Below are positions 37,957 to 47,415 of a stretch of 64,000 nucleotides of DNA, one piece after another. Position numbers and translations under genes: made by a program. How positions within the stretch are numbered: position 1 is the first letter of the stretch; the number at the start of each line of letters is the position of its first letter. The notes under the pieces are model-generated. The model was not told where the DNA came from. It searched no databases and was given only the letters and a program-made list of their open reading frames with translations. Origin of the DNA: Methanolobus sediminis (GTDB lineage: Archaea; Halobacteriota; Methanosarcinia; Methanosarcinales; Methanosarcinaceae); the NCBI RefSeq assembly GCF_031312595.1, contig NZ_CP133592.1, positions 496,001 through 560,000 on the forward strand, read 5' to 3'.

Positions 37957-39455
37957 GACCTCCTGGCATACAGTTTGCTGATATCATCACTGGTTATCAT
38001 ACCTATGACATGCTTATCTTTATTAATAACCGGCATAGCAGAAACTTCATTCAGGTCAAGCCTCCTCGCCACTACGGCTACCTGTTCATCAGCATTCGCA
38101 GTTATGACCTTGCGGGTCATTATATCTGCTACCATATCGAACTTGTTGAGAGAAACAGCCTTTGCGATATCCCATGCAGTAATTATTCCTGCCAGGGTCT
38201 TATCATCATTTAGCACAGGAAGATGGTTAAATGAAGTATCTTGTATGATCTTTGCTGCATCATACACACTGGCATCCTTGTTTATGGTTACCACGCTAAC
38301 AGCCATAATATCGGAAACGATAGCAATACCTTCTGTCTGCTTCATTGGTTTTGCTGAGACATCCTTTGGTAGTCTTTCAACAGGCATGGACACGAAGAAC
38401 TCACCTCTTGCTATCCAGTCTTTCAATTCATTTGCAATAATCCGGGATTTCTTGAAACTTGAAAGTGAAGATGTCGGAACCTCCTTACCATTAATATCTA
38501 CAAAACCACTACGGAGTTCCTCATATGTTACATCACGTATTGCCGGCCTGTCCCTGCTTGGTATACCATAGTCCAGAATCTTGGTTGTTACACCCGCATC
38601 ACTTACCGCAGTTGCCTGGGCAATCTGCTCATTCAGTATAGGAATTGGAACACCCATTCCAACGTAAAGGGAAGTGCCGTAACCTGTGAAATTTGCAGCC
38701 CTGATATAATCGGTGCTCATTTTCTTGAGGTCACCCTGGACCATCAGAGTACCAAAGCCTCCGCCGGATGAATGCTGGGTTCCCTGTCCGACTATGTAAC
38801 CCTCTGCGCCCCCGAGGAATATTCTTGTGCCGGTACCAATGGTCATGTAATCCGGGTCATTTGATAATGGAGAAAGGACACCGGCTCCTGAGTATGTGAC
38901 ATTTCCAAAGGATGGGAGTAAAGATCCCATGTAAGTATGAATTGTGCTTCGGGTACTGTTTGTCGCAGCATTATACTTCTGATATGCATTGCGAGGATTC
39001 ATCATAATGGCCTGGTTCATATCGTCAAGGGAAAGTGTAGTGTCAAGAACTTTTCTTGGATAGCAGTCTGTTCCGTGGGACATTGCATGAAGATGAACTG
39101 ACTTGCCTCGTATCAGGTCTTCAATTACATGAGCACCGCCATAATCCATGCCAAGAGTTTCAGAAATCTGCGTTGCACCTATGAAAGCATCAACTGCCGC
39201 AACACCCGTGTATGCCTCCACATCATTGAGAAAGACCTTCTGCATCTTAATAGGTGGTTCCGAGTGTCCGAAGTTCAGCCAGACACCTGATGAACACATT
39301 GCACCAAATGTTCCGGTTGTTACAACATCAACTTCCTTTGCAGCCTCTTCCGCACCGAGTTCACCTACAATGTGAACCATTTCCTCGGCAGTGACTACAT
39401 TGACACTTCCATCTCTGATCTTGCTATTGATCTCATGAATTGTTTTCTTAACCAT
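37953..39455 (-). CDS. DUF39 (COG1900) homocysteine biosynthesis protein with CBS pair
   Basis: 500 residues. The DUF39 domain (about 1-375) carries two conserved cysteines, Cys54 (GAMCSSGVW) and Cys131 (GTDCYPRK), the two positions reported as important in the Methanosarcina acetivorans protein. Two CBS domains follow (about 383-440 and 445-500; DIMAVSVVTIN, HLPVLNDDK, DIMTRKVITAN). Role: converts aspartate semialdehyde plus a sulfur donor to homocysteine with its ferredoxin partner. The CBS pair suggests allosteric control by an adenosyl ligand such as SAM (inference). First gene of the operon. Confidence 0.9.
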   Translation of the reverse strand: MVKKTIHEINSKIRDGSVNVVTAEEMVHIVGELGAEEAAKEVDVVTTGTFGAMCSSGVWLNFGHSEPPIKMQKVFLNDVEAYTGVAAVDAFIGATQISETLGMDYGGAHVIEDLIRGKSVHLHAMSHGTDCYPRKVLDTTLSLDDMNQAIMMNPRNAYQKYNAATNSTRSTIHTYMGSLLPSFGNVTYSGAGVLSPLSNDPDYMTIGTGTRIFLGGAEGYIVGQGTQHSSGGGFGTLMVQGDLKKMSTDYIRAANFTGYGTSLYVGMGVPIPILNEQIAQATAVSDAGVTTKILDYGIPSRDRPAIRDVTYEELRSGFVDINGKEVPTSSLSSFKKSRIIANELKDWIARGEFFVSMPVERLPKDVSAKPMKQTEGIAIVSDIMAVSVVTINKDASVYDAAKIIQDTSFNHLPVLNDDKTLAGIITAWDIAKAVSLNKFDMVADIMTRKVITANADEQVAVVARRLDLNEVSAMPVINKDKHVIGMITSDDISKLYARRS

Positions 39456-39584
39456 GCCATATACCTCTAAAGCATAACAGTAATTTTTTGATACCTATAT
39501 ATTACTTGTGGTTATTAGCCATCACAGATACCATTCAAAAACAAATGACGAGATTCAATTTATCTGCGCAATTCCTAATTAAAG

Positions 39585-41621
39585 TTATGATTCGGATATG
39601 CCAGCAACAGGGACAGTAAACCAGAAAGTAGTGCCAACACCATTATCATTGTCTTCAACATGAATGTCCTCACCATGACATTTCAACGCCATTCGGGCAA
39701 TTGCAAGTCCCAGACCATGACCAGCGACATGTGAGTTATCAGCCCTTTTGAACCTGTCAAATATCTTTTCCTTATCCACATCAGAGATTCCCGGGCCTTC
39801 ATCTGATATGCTGACTTTCCATTTACGGTCTTCTGGCCCAATATCCATTGGTGCAATATTCACCATAATTGTGCCGTTTTCAGGAGAATATTTGATGGCA
39901 TTAGAAAGCAGGTTATAGAGCACTTCCTCAATAATCGGGTTAACAAGTGCATTGCAATGTCTGGGTAAGTCAAGCTCAACATTTATACCTTTAGCAGAAG
40001 CCTTTGACAACGTCCTTTCAAGGGCACTATAATATATCAAACGAAGGTCATGTTCCTCGATGTTCATATCAGATGCACAGTTCAGTCTGGCAAATACAGT
40101 GGCAGAATCTATTGTTTTCTTCAGTTTGGCCGTACTGCTTACAACACATCCCAGAAGATGCTTTTTTTCCCCATCAGTTTCCATTTCCTTAAGATAGCCC
40201 GTAAATCCTTCTATCAGGGAGATAGAGCCAGTCAGGTCATGGCTTGTTACATCTGCAAACATATCCTTGAGCTCGTTAGAGTATTCAAGCTGTTTTGCAC
40301 GTTCCCTTATTGCATGCTCAAGTATGCGGCGTTCACTGATATCACGGCCGATTAACACTATATACGTAGTGCCTTCGTTCTCAACAAATGCCAGACCTAT
40401 CTCGGCAGGGAATAGTGAACCATCCTTTCTCAATATTTCGGATTCGACCACAAGACTGCCTTGTTCAGCTACCTGGCCGATCAATTCCTGCATATGATGC
40501 CCGTTTATAAAACATCCGCAATCAAAGATATCCTGCTCCAGCATCTCAGCTTCCGTGTAGCCCAGATCATAGAATACCTTGTCATTAACATAGATGAACT
40601 GCTTTGTCACCGCATTGAGAACCATGATAAGATCACTGGACTGGTTAATGAGATTCCTGTAAAGTTCCAGTGACTTGAAAGAGTCACGGAGTTTGATGCT
40701 TTCCGCAAGGATGTTAGCAACAGACTGCAGGAAATTGACATCATGTTCGGTGAATTGTCGTTGTTTGTCCGTGTGGATGCACAACACACCATACATGTTT
40801 TTTCTGTCACCAATGATAACAGTAACACTGCTCACAACATTATGTTCATGAAGAAAACGAGGAATCAGGAATCTTTCCTCTGTACGCATGTCATCCACAA
40901 CCAGAGGCCTTCCGGTAAAAGCTGTGTAACCTGAAGGGGAACCCAGTTCCTTGTCTACAAGTATCGAACCCACGCACCACCCACTCAAACCATATCCGTA
41001 CCTCAGCAGGAATTTACCGTCCTGAAGAAGTTCCATAATAAGGGAATACTTTACACCCAAGGTTTCTGCTGCTATTTTTAGTGCATATTCCATTAATATA
41101 TTAATATTAGTACATGAGAGAGCTTTTTCCCCGAGTTTTGAAAGGACTTTTTCCCTGAGGTACATGTTTTCAATTTTGAGTTCATCTAAAGGATATTCAT
41201 TATCATAAGTCGTCGGTGTTGTGTCGACTCTTATAATGCATATTTTTCCCCCTTTGCTTTTACACCTGTCAGGAAACGGAAATACATCGCACTGCAGGCA
41301 TCTGATGTTACTTTGTTTATCTGCCAGCATGAATTTACGCGACTTTCCACTTTCGTCCAAAAGATGTGATGATAAAAAGAAATCTGATAGAGAAGTATAA
41401 GATTTTGGCATATCAGAGCAAGGCTCAGCATAGCTTTGGCCTAAAATATCTTCAGCCGTGAAACCTGTAAGGTCACTCACCACTTTGTTGGAACAAAGCA
41501 CCCTGTTATGTTCATCAAGATAGATTACCCCTATATTCAATCTGGTGAACAGATCCTGATCGGCGTTCTGTAATAGTAACGGCAGGATCGAATCATTTAT
41601 GTTTTCTGAACTAGCAGACAT
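39585..41621 (-). CDS. Soluble PAS-GAF-PAS sensor histidine kinase
   Basis: 678 residues, no membrane segment. PAS (about 22-135), GAF (about 170-310, with CIHTDKQRQFTEHD), PAS (about 325-435, ending RDISERR), dimerisation helix with phospho-acceptor His461 in ADVTSHDLTGS, then an ATPase domain with N-box Asn574 (LLSNAIKY), G1 DEGPGIS and G2 GHGLGLAIAR. No response regulator lies beside it. The signal is unknown; a cytosolic redox or small-molecule cue is possible. An 8.5-copy AAAT repeat lies about 80 bp upstream of its start. Confidence 0.93.
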   Translation of the reverse strand: MSASSENINDSILPLLLQNADQDLFTRLNIGVIYLDEHNRVLCSNKVVSDLTGFTAEDILGQSYAEPCSDMPKSYTSLSDFFLSSHLLDESGKSRKFMLADKQSNIRCLQCDVFPFPDRCKSKGGKICIIRVDTTPTTYDNEYPLDELKIENMYLREKVLSKLGEKALSCTNINILMEYALKIAAETLGVKYSLIMELLQDGKFLLRYGYGLSGWCVGSILVDKELGSPSGYTAFTGRPLVVDDMRTEERFLIPRFLHEHNVVSSVTVIIGDRKNMYGVLCIHTDKQRQFTEHDVNFLQSVANILAESIKLRDSFKSLELYRNLINQSSDLIMVLNAVTKQFIYVNDKVFYDLGYTEAEMLEQDIFDCGCFINGHHMQELIGQVAEQGSLVVESEILRKDGSLFPAEIGLAFVENEGTTYIVLIGRDISERRILEHAIRERAKQLEYSNELKDMFADVTSHDLTGSISLIEGFTGYLKEMETDGEKKHLLGCVVSSTAKLKKTIDSATVFARLNCASDMNIEEHDLRLIYYSALERTLSKASAKGINVELDLPRHCNALVNPIIEEVLYNLLSNAIKYSPENGTIMVNIAPMDIGPEDRKWKVSISDEGPGISDVDKEKIFDRFKRADNSHVAGHGLGLAIARMALKCHGEDIHVEDNDNGVGTTFWFTVPVAGISES

Positions 41622-41699
41622 TTACTTCCCACTTATTATATGTCAGCAGACCAATTAAAGTACACGCGTAGCTCATATATACATTGCGGTCAACAATTA

Positions 41700-41735
<36 letters not shown>

Positions 41736-41762
41736 CAAAAAAATAATTTAAGCCAGATAGCT

Positions 41763-42305
41763 TTAATCGATATGCACAGAGCGGGAAATGCCCAACTCTT
41801 TCATATCCATTATTACTTCAAGGACACCATTATGATATCTTGCTTTTGCAGAATCCGGATCGACACTGGAAGGAAGATCAATACTTTCCTCATACAACAA
41901 ATCTTCATTTTCTGCACTTATCTCAAGTGATGTTTCAGTGACATTAAGGTCAATATCCTCTTTGTCAACATCCTGAAGCTCAATCATGACATGTACTTTA
42001 TCGTCTATCTCAAATACATCCATGAGTGGCTTTCTTTCATTTACCTTGAACTGCTGTATAATGGATTCTTCTTCATCATCCTCATCTTCATCATCCGAGA
42101 AGACGTTTCCAAATTCCCTTATCTCAGGTTCCTCCCCTGGATGGCGGGAAACTGAAAAACCATAGAAAAACGGCTGCTTTTCAAAATCTTCGAAGTTGAG
42201 ACCGAATCTCTCCATCATTTGATCGATGATATCTTCGATATCTGTGAAACTACCTTCGTTGAAGATATCGTCAAAAAAACCTCGCTTTTTTCTTTTGTCA
42301 GCCAT
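41763..42305 (-). CDS. hsp20: Hsp20/alpha-crystallin family small heat-shock protein
   Basis: 180 residues. An N-terminal arm (1-70), a strongly acidic stretch (DDEDEDDEEES, about 71-81), then an alpha-crystallin beta-sandwich (about 92-178: PLMDVFEIDDKVHVMIEL, DIDLNVTETSLEISA, YHNGVLEVIMDM). The C-terminal I-x-I/V anchor is weak (ending SRSVHID). Acts as an ATP-independent holdase oligomer. The long acidic insert and poor terminal motif set it apart from textbook Hsp20. It diverges from the orphan gene at 42482. Confidence 0.85.
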   Translation of the reverse strand: MADKRKKRGFFDDIFNEGSFTDIEDIIDQMMERFGLNFEDFEKQPFFYGFSVSRHPGEEPEIREFGNVFSDDEDEDDEEESIIQQFKVNERKPLMDVFEIDDKVHVMIELQDVDKEDIDLNVTETSLEISAENEDLLYEESIDLPSSVDPDSAKARYHNGVLEVIMDMKELGISRSVHID

Positions 42306-42399
42306 AGATATACTCCGCTTTGCTAGGTAGATATAAGTCGCACTATTTATTCTTTGGGAACTATTTCATTCTTTTGGAAGGGGACAAATCAGCTTCGGA

Positions 42400-42410
42400 T
42401 TATATAAAAA
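42400..42410 (+). promoter_or_regulatory. TATA box of second orphan small-protein gene
   Basis: TTATATAAAAA about 75 bp upstream of ATG 42482. It would place transcription start near 42427, inside the longer open frame that begins at 42320. This rules out the upstream start. Confidence 0.5.
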
Positions 42411-42481
42411 CAGCAATTAATATTTATATTAACCGTGTCAATGTAATTTATAATTACAGGACGGCAGAGCAGGGGATCGAG

Positions 42482-42688
42482 ATGGAAAACAGGTTAAAAA
42501 TTCAACCTTTTATTGTCGAACATTTACTGGGAAAAGATGTAATAGTATACTGTGGCGGTATATACACATTCCGCGGAAATGTCAAAGCATGCAGTGATGG
42601 TGTGCTTACCCTTGAAATCACTGAAAACAGATATTCCCACATCTCTGTTGACAGTATAATTACAATAAAATATGATGAAGAGTCCTGA
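42482..42688 (+). CDS. Orphan 68-aa protein, paralogue B (possible SH3/Sm-like barrel)
   Basis: 68 residues from ATG 42482. The frame is open back to 42320, but the TATA box at 42400 and the alignment with paralogue A (21776-21961) fix the inner start. Shared pattern: FIVEHLL, YCGG, GxVxACSDGVLT, SHISVDSI, DEE. It differs from A mainly by a longer N-terminus and a two-residue insertion before the last strands. Predicted small beta protein; function unknown. Divergent from hsp20. Confidence 0.75.
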   Translation: MENRLKIQPFIVEHLLGKDVIVYCGGIYTFRGNVKACSDGVLTLEITENRYSHISVDSIITIKYDEES

Positions 42689-42730
42689 TACGAATTCATA
42701 TTTTTTCAATTAATAAATCCATAATCCTCC

Positions 42731-42763
42731 GTGGTCCCAGCGTGATCCCAGTGTAATCCCATA
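42731..42763. repeat. Three tandem imperfect 11-bp repeats
   Basis: GTGGTCCCAGC, GTGATCCCAGT and GTAATCCCATA follow one another without gap between the convergent ends of the orphan gene and the MFS gene. The core TCCCA recurs every 11 bp, one helical turn. Confidence 0.6.
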
Positions 42764-42844
42764 AATACTGACATAGTAAAAGTGCGTGAAGGGATAATTA
42801 TAATCTTATGCAAGTCTTTTTTAATAAGACTAGTTTATGCTATT

Positions 42845-44143
42845 CTATTCCGGGATGACAGGTGCTTCAAATGAGCGCAGGCGAATGGAAAGAATAGTTA
42901 CACAGCCTATTATAGATGCAGTTAGAAGGAAAGACCATATTCCGACAAGCCCATAAACAAAGCCTCCACCTATCAGGCCAAATATACCGGCAAAACTAAT
43001 GACACTTCCCGAAACTCCCTGAACCAGTCCCTGATCATCTTTCCCCGCAAGTCTTGCAAGCATTGACTGTATGGAAGGCCACATCAGACCGTTACCAAGA
43101 GCCAGTAATACTGCTGACACATAAGTGAAGAATATGTTTCCGAATGTCAGTACTACAAAGCTCAGGCCAAGAATGAAACTTCCACCGATTATCATTGTAG
43201 AATCCCTCGACCTTTTCGACACGTATGAAAGTACAGGCCCTTCAACAATTACAAGCACGATGCTCAAAAATGAAAAAAAGAAACCTAGATCTGCAATACT
43301 CCACTGAAGATAATTTGCTGCATGGACAGGGAATGCAGTGTAAAATGTATTGAATCCCAGGAATATCAGGAAATAAATGATGAACATCAAACGAAGATCA
43401 GTCATTTTCCAGACATATCTGATACCTTTTTTGTGATTTTCAGTGGAATTGTTAACATCAATTGACCCTGGATTGCCAGTTATTGTATCGTTGCTGATAT
43501 TCGGTTTATTGTTTCGAGTTTCAGGGATGTATAATGCTATCATTACAAGCCCTGCAAGAGCGATCAAAATGGCAGCCATCACCGGAAGTGCTTCTCCATA
43601 GACTGTCACACTCAGAATACCTGCAAGCGCAGGCCCCAGAATAAAACCGAGATTTGTGGATATTGAAAGTTTACCGAAATTACTGCTTCGGGTCCGGTCT
43701 GTACTGATATCAGCGATATATGCATTTGATACTGAAACATTGCCACCGGTCAGGCCATCCAGACCTCTTGCGAAGAAAAGCATTAACAAGGGGATAGTGA
43801 TCATGAATTTACCAAGAAGACCGGAGTCTATATTGGCCAATATTGTTACAGGCACAAAGAGAGCTATAAAGAACAATATCCAGGAGAACAGAGTTCCGGC
43901 CTGGCTGACGAACAGAATTTTTTTCCTGCCGTAGATATCAGACCATTTTCCAAGAAGAGGCGAACCTATTAACTGGAAAAAAGGGTACATTGAAGATAGA
44001 AGCCCATATACCAGAGCATTACCGCCAAATCTCTCTACCAGAAAAATCAGGAAGGGCAGAACTAAGCTTATTCCCATGGTCCCGATAAAGTTCACCATGA
44101 GAAGAGGATATATAGATACATCTTTTCCGTTCTTGTCTGGCAT
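42845..44143 (-). CDS. Major facilitator superfamily transporter
   Basis: 432 residues with about 12 hydrophobic segments and a central hydrophilic loop (about 208-238, TRNNKPNISNDTITGNPG...). Motif A appears as GKWSDIYGRKKIL (about 61-73), typical of drug/metabolite:H+ antiporters (DHA1/TCR group). Likely an exporter in the cytoplasmic membrane; the substrate is unknown. Monocistronic, facing the orphan gene tail to tail. Confidence 0.88.
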   Translation of the reverse strand: MPDKNGKDVSIYPLLMVNFIGTMGISLVLPFLIFLVERFGGNALVYGLLSSMYPFFQLIGSPLLGKWSDIYGRKKILFVSQAGTLFSWILFFIALFVPVTILANIDSGLLGKFMITIPLLMLFFARGLDGLTGGNVSVSNAYIADISTDRTRSSNFGKLSISTNLGFILGPALAGILSVTVYGEALPVMAAILIALAGLVMIALYIPETRNNKPNISNDTITGNPGSIDVNNSTENHKKGIRYVWKMTDLRLMFIIYFLIFLGFNTFYTAFPVHAANYLQWSIADLGFFFSFLSIVLVIVEGPVLSYVSKRSRDSTMIIGGSFILGLSFVVLTFGNIFFTYVSAVLLALGNGLMWPSIQSMLARLAGKDDQGLVQGVSGSVISFAGIFGLIGGGFVYGLVGIWSFLLTASIIGCVTILSIRLRSFEAPVIPE

Positions 44144-44239
44144 TTATTAATAATTTTAGGGTGCGGCTAATATATGATTTTTTTGTAACCTTATAGAGAA
44201 TGCAAAAAATTAATCAGAGAAGTTACCTTTACTGTATCC

Positions 44240-44953
44240 ATGAAAGAACTATACCTTACTGATTGCTACCTGAAAGAGTTTGATGCAACCGTTGAAAGTG
44301 TAAAGGATGATAAATTCGTGATTCTGGATCAGACTGCATTCTATCCTAAATCCGGAGGGCAGCCGAATGATACAGGAAAACTTGTCAGTGAAGATGGAAC
44401 AGAGTTTCCTGTGATTTTTGTCGGAAAATTTGGAGGAGATATCAGCCACGAGGTTTCAAATCCCGGACTTAAAACCGGAGATAAAGTAAAGGGAATAATA
44501 GATTGGGACATAAGATACCGTTTCATGCAGTATCACACTGCCTGTCATATCCTGAGTGCTATTATTCACAACGAGACCGGTGCCATGATTACCGGAAATC
44601 AGCTTGGAGAGGATAAGACCCGTGTGGATTTCAACCTGGAGGATTTTGACCGTGAGCAGATAGCATCCTATGAAAGCAAGGTCAACGAGATTATAGACCG
44701 CAATATCCCTGTGAGCATTGACATAATGCCTCGTGAAGAAGCTTTCAGTATTCCTTCTGTTGTCAAACTCAAGGATGCATTCCCTCCTGAGATCGAAGAA
44801 ATAAGGATAATCAGTATTCCTGATGTTGATGTGCAGGCATGTGGAGGTACACACATCGCAAATACCGGTGACATTCCACACATATCAATTATAAAAGCCG
44901 AGAACAAGGGAAAGAACAACAGGAGAGTATATTTCAAATTTGCAGATGAGTGA
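44240..44953 (+). CDS. alaX: AlaX alanyl-tRNA editing protein
   Basis: 237 residues. The zinc ligands of the editing domain are in place: HTACH (His99, His103) and ACGGTH (Cys201, His205). The N-terminal sub-domain has the AlaX-M features DQTAFYPKSGGQPNDTG. It hydrolyses Ser-tRNA(Ala) (and possibly Gly-tRNA(Ala)) mis-made by alanyl-tRNA synthetase. No synthetase core, so it is a free-standing trans-editing factor. Own promoter, between a divergent MFS gene and a convergent kinase gene. Confidence 0.93.
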   Translation: MKELYLTDCYLKEFDATVESVKDDKFVILDQTAFYPKSGGQPNDTGKLVSEDGTEFPVIFVGKFGGDISHEVSNPGLKTGDKVKGIIDWDIRYRFMQYHTACHILSAIIHNETGAMITGNQLGEDKTRVDFNLEDFDREQIASYESKVNEIIDRNIPVSIDIMPREEAFSIPSVVKLKDAFPPEIEEIRIISIPDVDVQACGGTHIANTGDIPHISIIKAENKGKNNRRVYFKFADE

Positions 44954-45024
44954 GAACTCATCGGCATTAATAATTATACTCTTAGATTTTCATTTTTGAT
45001 ATTGGTCTTAAAATTGGTATAATA

Positions 45025-47415
45025 TCAGTCGGTTTCGTGAATATCCGGATTGAACAGGGGAATGGATAGATGAACTGTTGTTCCCACTCCTTCCTCACTT
45101 TCCACTTCAATTGAGCCGGAATGTAATTCCACAATATTTTTTGCCAGGTACAGACCAAGACCATTTCCACCATAAATACGTGTGGCTGAGCCATCTACCT
45201 GATAGAACCTGTCAAATATCCTGTCCATACATGAACCGGGGATACCAATTCCATGGTCAGTAACCGAAATATGAGCATCCGTCTCTGATTCAGTGATCGT
45301 GATGGTAACTTTTGAGTCATTTGAGGAGAATTTGATAGCATTATCCAGAATATAAACAAAAAGGTATTTCAGGAATTCACAGTTTCCGTAAACAAGATGC
45401 ATATCAGTAGGGCAGTCTTTTATTATACTGATACCTTTTTCTTCTGACTTCATTGAAAGACTGGTAATTGCATTGTCAAGGACATCTTTCAGATATATAG
45501 GTGAGAGCACATGGTATTTTTCGAAATAAAGTGAATTCATGTTAAGTAATGATTCTATCAGCCTTTCCAGACGCTCGGAATTGGAAACAATAATCTTCAT
45601 GCACTGTTTTTGCTTGTCTTCCAACTCACCCAGAAGACCCTCATATATTACTTCACTATATCCTTTTATTGAAATCAGAGGAGTTTTTAATTCATGGGTT
45701 ATGTTTGCAACAAACTCATCTTTCATCCGGTCCAGCGATTTCAGTTCCTCATAGGCTTTGCGGGTCTCATTAAGAAGACGTATATTCTCCACAGTTATGC
45801 CTATCTGGCGACCTACATTACCCAATATATTGAGATCGGATTTTGAGATAATAGTATCCTGGTCAGGCATGAGTAAAATAACACCCACAAGATCCTCGCG
45901 GGATATAATTGGTATGTAAACTAATTTCCCAATGCATTCTGAATCGATGATCCACTTCAGGCATCCCTCTATCTCATCGACTTTTCCGGAAATCCATGTA
46001 CTCTTAGTGTCAGGAATCAACTTGAACAGCGGATCATCTTCCTTTAAGCAGTCCAGCCTTTCAATTATCTTATCCCTGAAACCTGTGGAAAAGCACAAAT
46101 TAAATTTATGCTCTGCTGAATTAAAAAGGTAAACAGAACCTGTAGAACAACCAACATACGAGTTTATTTCTTTCAAAATATCCCTGAGGAAATCTTTCAT
46201 TTCCATTGAACTTGCGGCTATCATAGCCGTGGACTGGAGTATCAAAAGATTGCGATTCTTTCTTTGCAGATCTTCCTGGACAAGTGAAATTTCTGTTATA
46301 TCCTGAGTCGTTCCCTGAAACAGCATTTGCCTTCCCTCGCTGTCCCATGTTACCTCACCAAGAGAATGGAGGATGCAGATGCTTCCATTCTTTTTGATAA
46401 ACCTGGTTTTAATGTCAAATTTGTATCCGGGTATAGTTAGTGCAAGTTCTGTACATGATGAGAAAGTCTCCCTGTCTTCCGGATGCATCCTTTTATAATA
46501 ATGATCCCTTCCAATGTTGATTTCTTTAGGAGAATAACCCATTAAGTAATACATTTCATCTGACCAGAAATGCTTCTTTGTACGCAGGTCGACCTCCCAG
46601 CTCCCTAAATGCGATATTTCCTGCGCCCTGGACAGCCTTTCACGGTGTTTCAGGATGGATTCCTCTGCTTTTTTTAGTTCGATGCTATCAATAAAAATGT
46701 CACCGACAACTCTCATGAGTTTGACATAATTCTGTGGCCATTCCTTTTTACGGTCGATTGTATCGAATCCAAGAAAACCGATCATTTTTCCGCCGGACTG
46801 CAGGGGTATAGAGAGTACTGATCCAATACCTTCCTCCTGTAATACGCTTTTTTCCCTGCTGGCAGAAGGTGGTAGCTTTGAGGTATCAGGTATATGGACT
46901 ATCTCGGGACTGGCCATTTTTTCCATCCACCACGGAAAATCACGGCCGGGATAGTTGTACATTTTTCTATTATCCCTGTCATTAGTATGCCACTGGTATA
47001 CAATATCATTCTCATCCGGTTCCGAGGACAGTAATATAAGGTAGCTGCGATCAGCATCTGCAAAATCAGCTATTTTTTTAAGTGAATGTTCAATTGCATT
47101 GTCAATATGTTCTGATTTTTTACCAATGAAATTTGAAGAAATCTCTGCGACAAGGTTCTCGAACCTTAACTGGGATAGTAATTCATTTTCAGCAAAATGG
47201 CATTTCTGAGACATTTTTGAAACGGTCATCCCGAAAAGAAGGAAGCCAAAAAATACAAAAGTCCTTACATAAAAGTCATAGAATGTTTCTTTTTGTTCAA
47301 GGGAAAATGGCAATATATTCACAGAAAAGAGTAGATGAGCTATGTAGGTATCTGCAATTAGAAATGTCAGACCGAAACATATTGAAATCAGTATTATCCT
47401 TACGTCTTTTCTCAT
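45025..47415 (-). CDS. Membrane sensor histidine kinase (GAF-PAS-GAF)
   Basis: 796 residues. Two membrane helices (about 7-32 and 48-68) with a short outside loop, then GAF (about 90-255), PAS (about 275-385, with the WSDEMYYLMGYSPKEI motif), a second GAF (about 390-545), and a kinase core with the H-box FVANITHELKTPL, an N-box DNAIKFSSND and G boxes DHGIGIPG and GGNGLGLYLAK. All catalytic motifs look intact. No response regulator gene adjoins it, as is common for methanogen kinases. Confidence 0.93.
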   Translation of the reverse strand: MRKDVRIILISICFGLTFLIADTYIAHLLFSVNILPFSLEQKETFYDFYVRTFVFFGFLLFGMTVSKMSQKCHFAENELLSQLRFENLVAEISSNFIGKKSEHIDNAIEHSLKKIADFADADRSYLILLSSEPDENDIVYQWHTNDRDNRKMYNYPGRDFPWWMEKMASPEIVHIPDTSKLPPSASREKSVLQEEGIGSVLSIPLQSGGKMIGFLGFDTIDRKKEWPQNYVKLMRVVGDIFIDSIELKKAEESILKHRERLSRAQEISHLGSWEVDLRTKKHFWSDEMYYLMGYSPKEINIGRDHYYKRMHPEDRETFSSCTELALTIPGYKFDIKTRFIKKNGSICILHSLGEVTWDSEGRQMLFQGTTQDITEISLVQEDLQRKNRNLLILQSTAMIAASSMEMKDFLRDILKEINSYVGCSTGSVYLFNSAEHKFNLCFSTGFRDKIIERLDCLKEDDPLFKLIPDTKSTWISGKVDEIEGCLKWIIDSECIGKLVYIPIISREDLVGVILLMPDQDTIISKSDLNILGNVGRQIGITVENIRLLNETRKAYEELKSLDRMKDEFVANITHELKTPLISIKGYSEVIYEGLLGELEDKQKQCMKIIVSNSERLERLIESLLNMNSLYFEKYHVLSPIYLKDVLDNAITSLSMKSEEKGISIIKDCPTDMHLVYGNCEFLKYLFVYILDNAIKFSSNDSKVTITITESETDAHISVTDHGIGIPGSCMDRIFDRFYQVDGSATRIYGGNGLGLYLAKNIVELHSGSIEVESEEGVGTTVHLSIPLFNPDIHETD

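Noticed and set aside
42320-42481. Upstream extension of the 68-aa orphan protein
   Set aside because: A TATA box lies inside it and the paralogue begins at the inner ATG.
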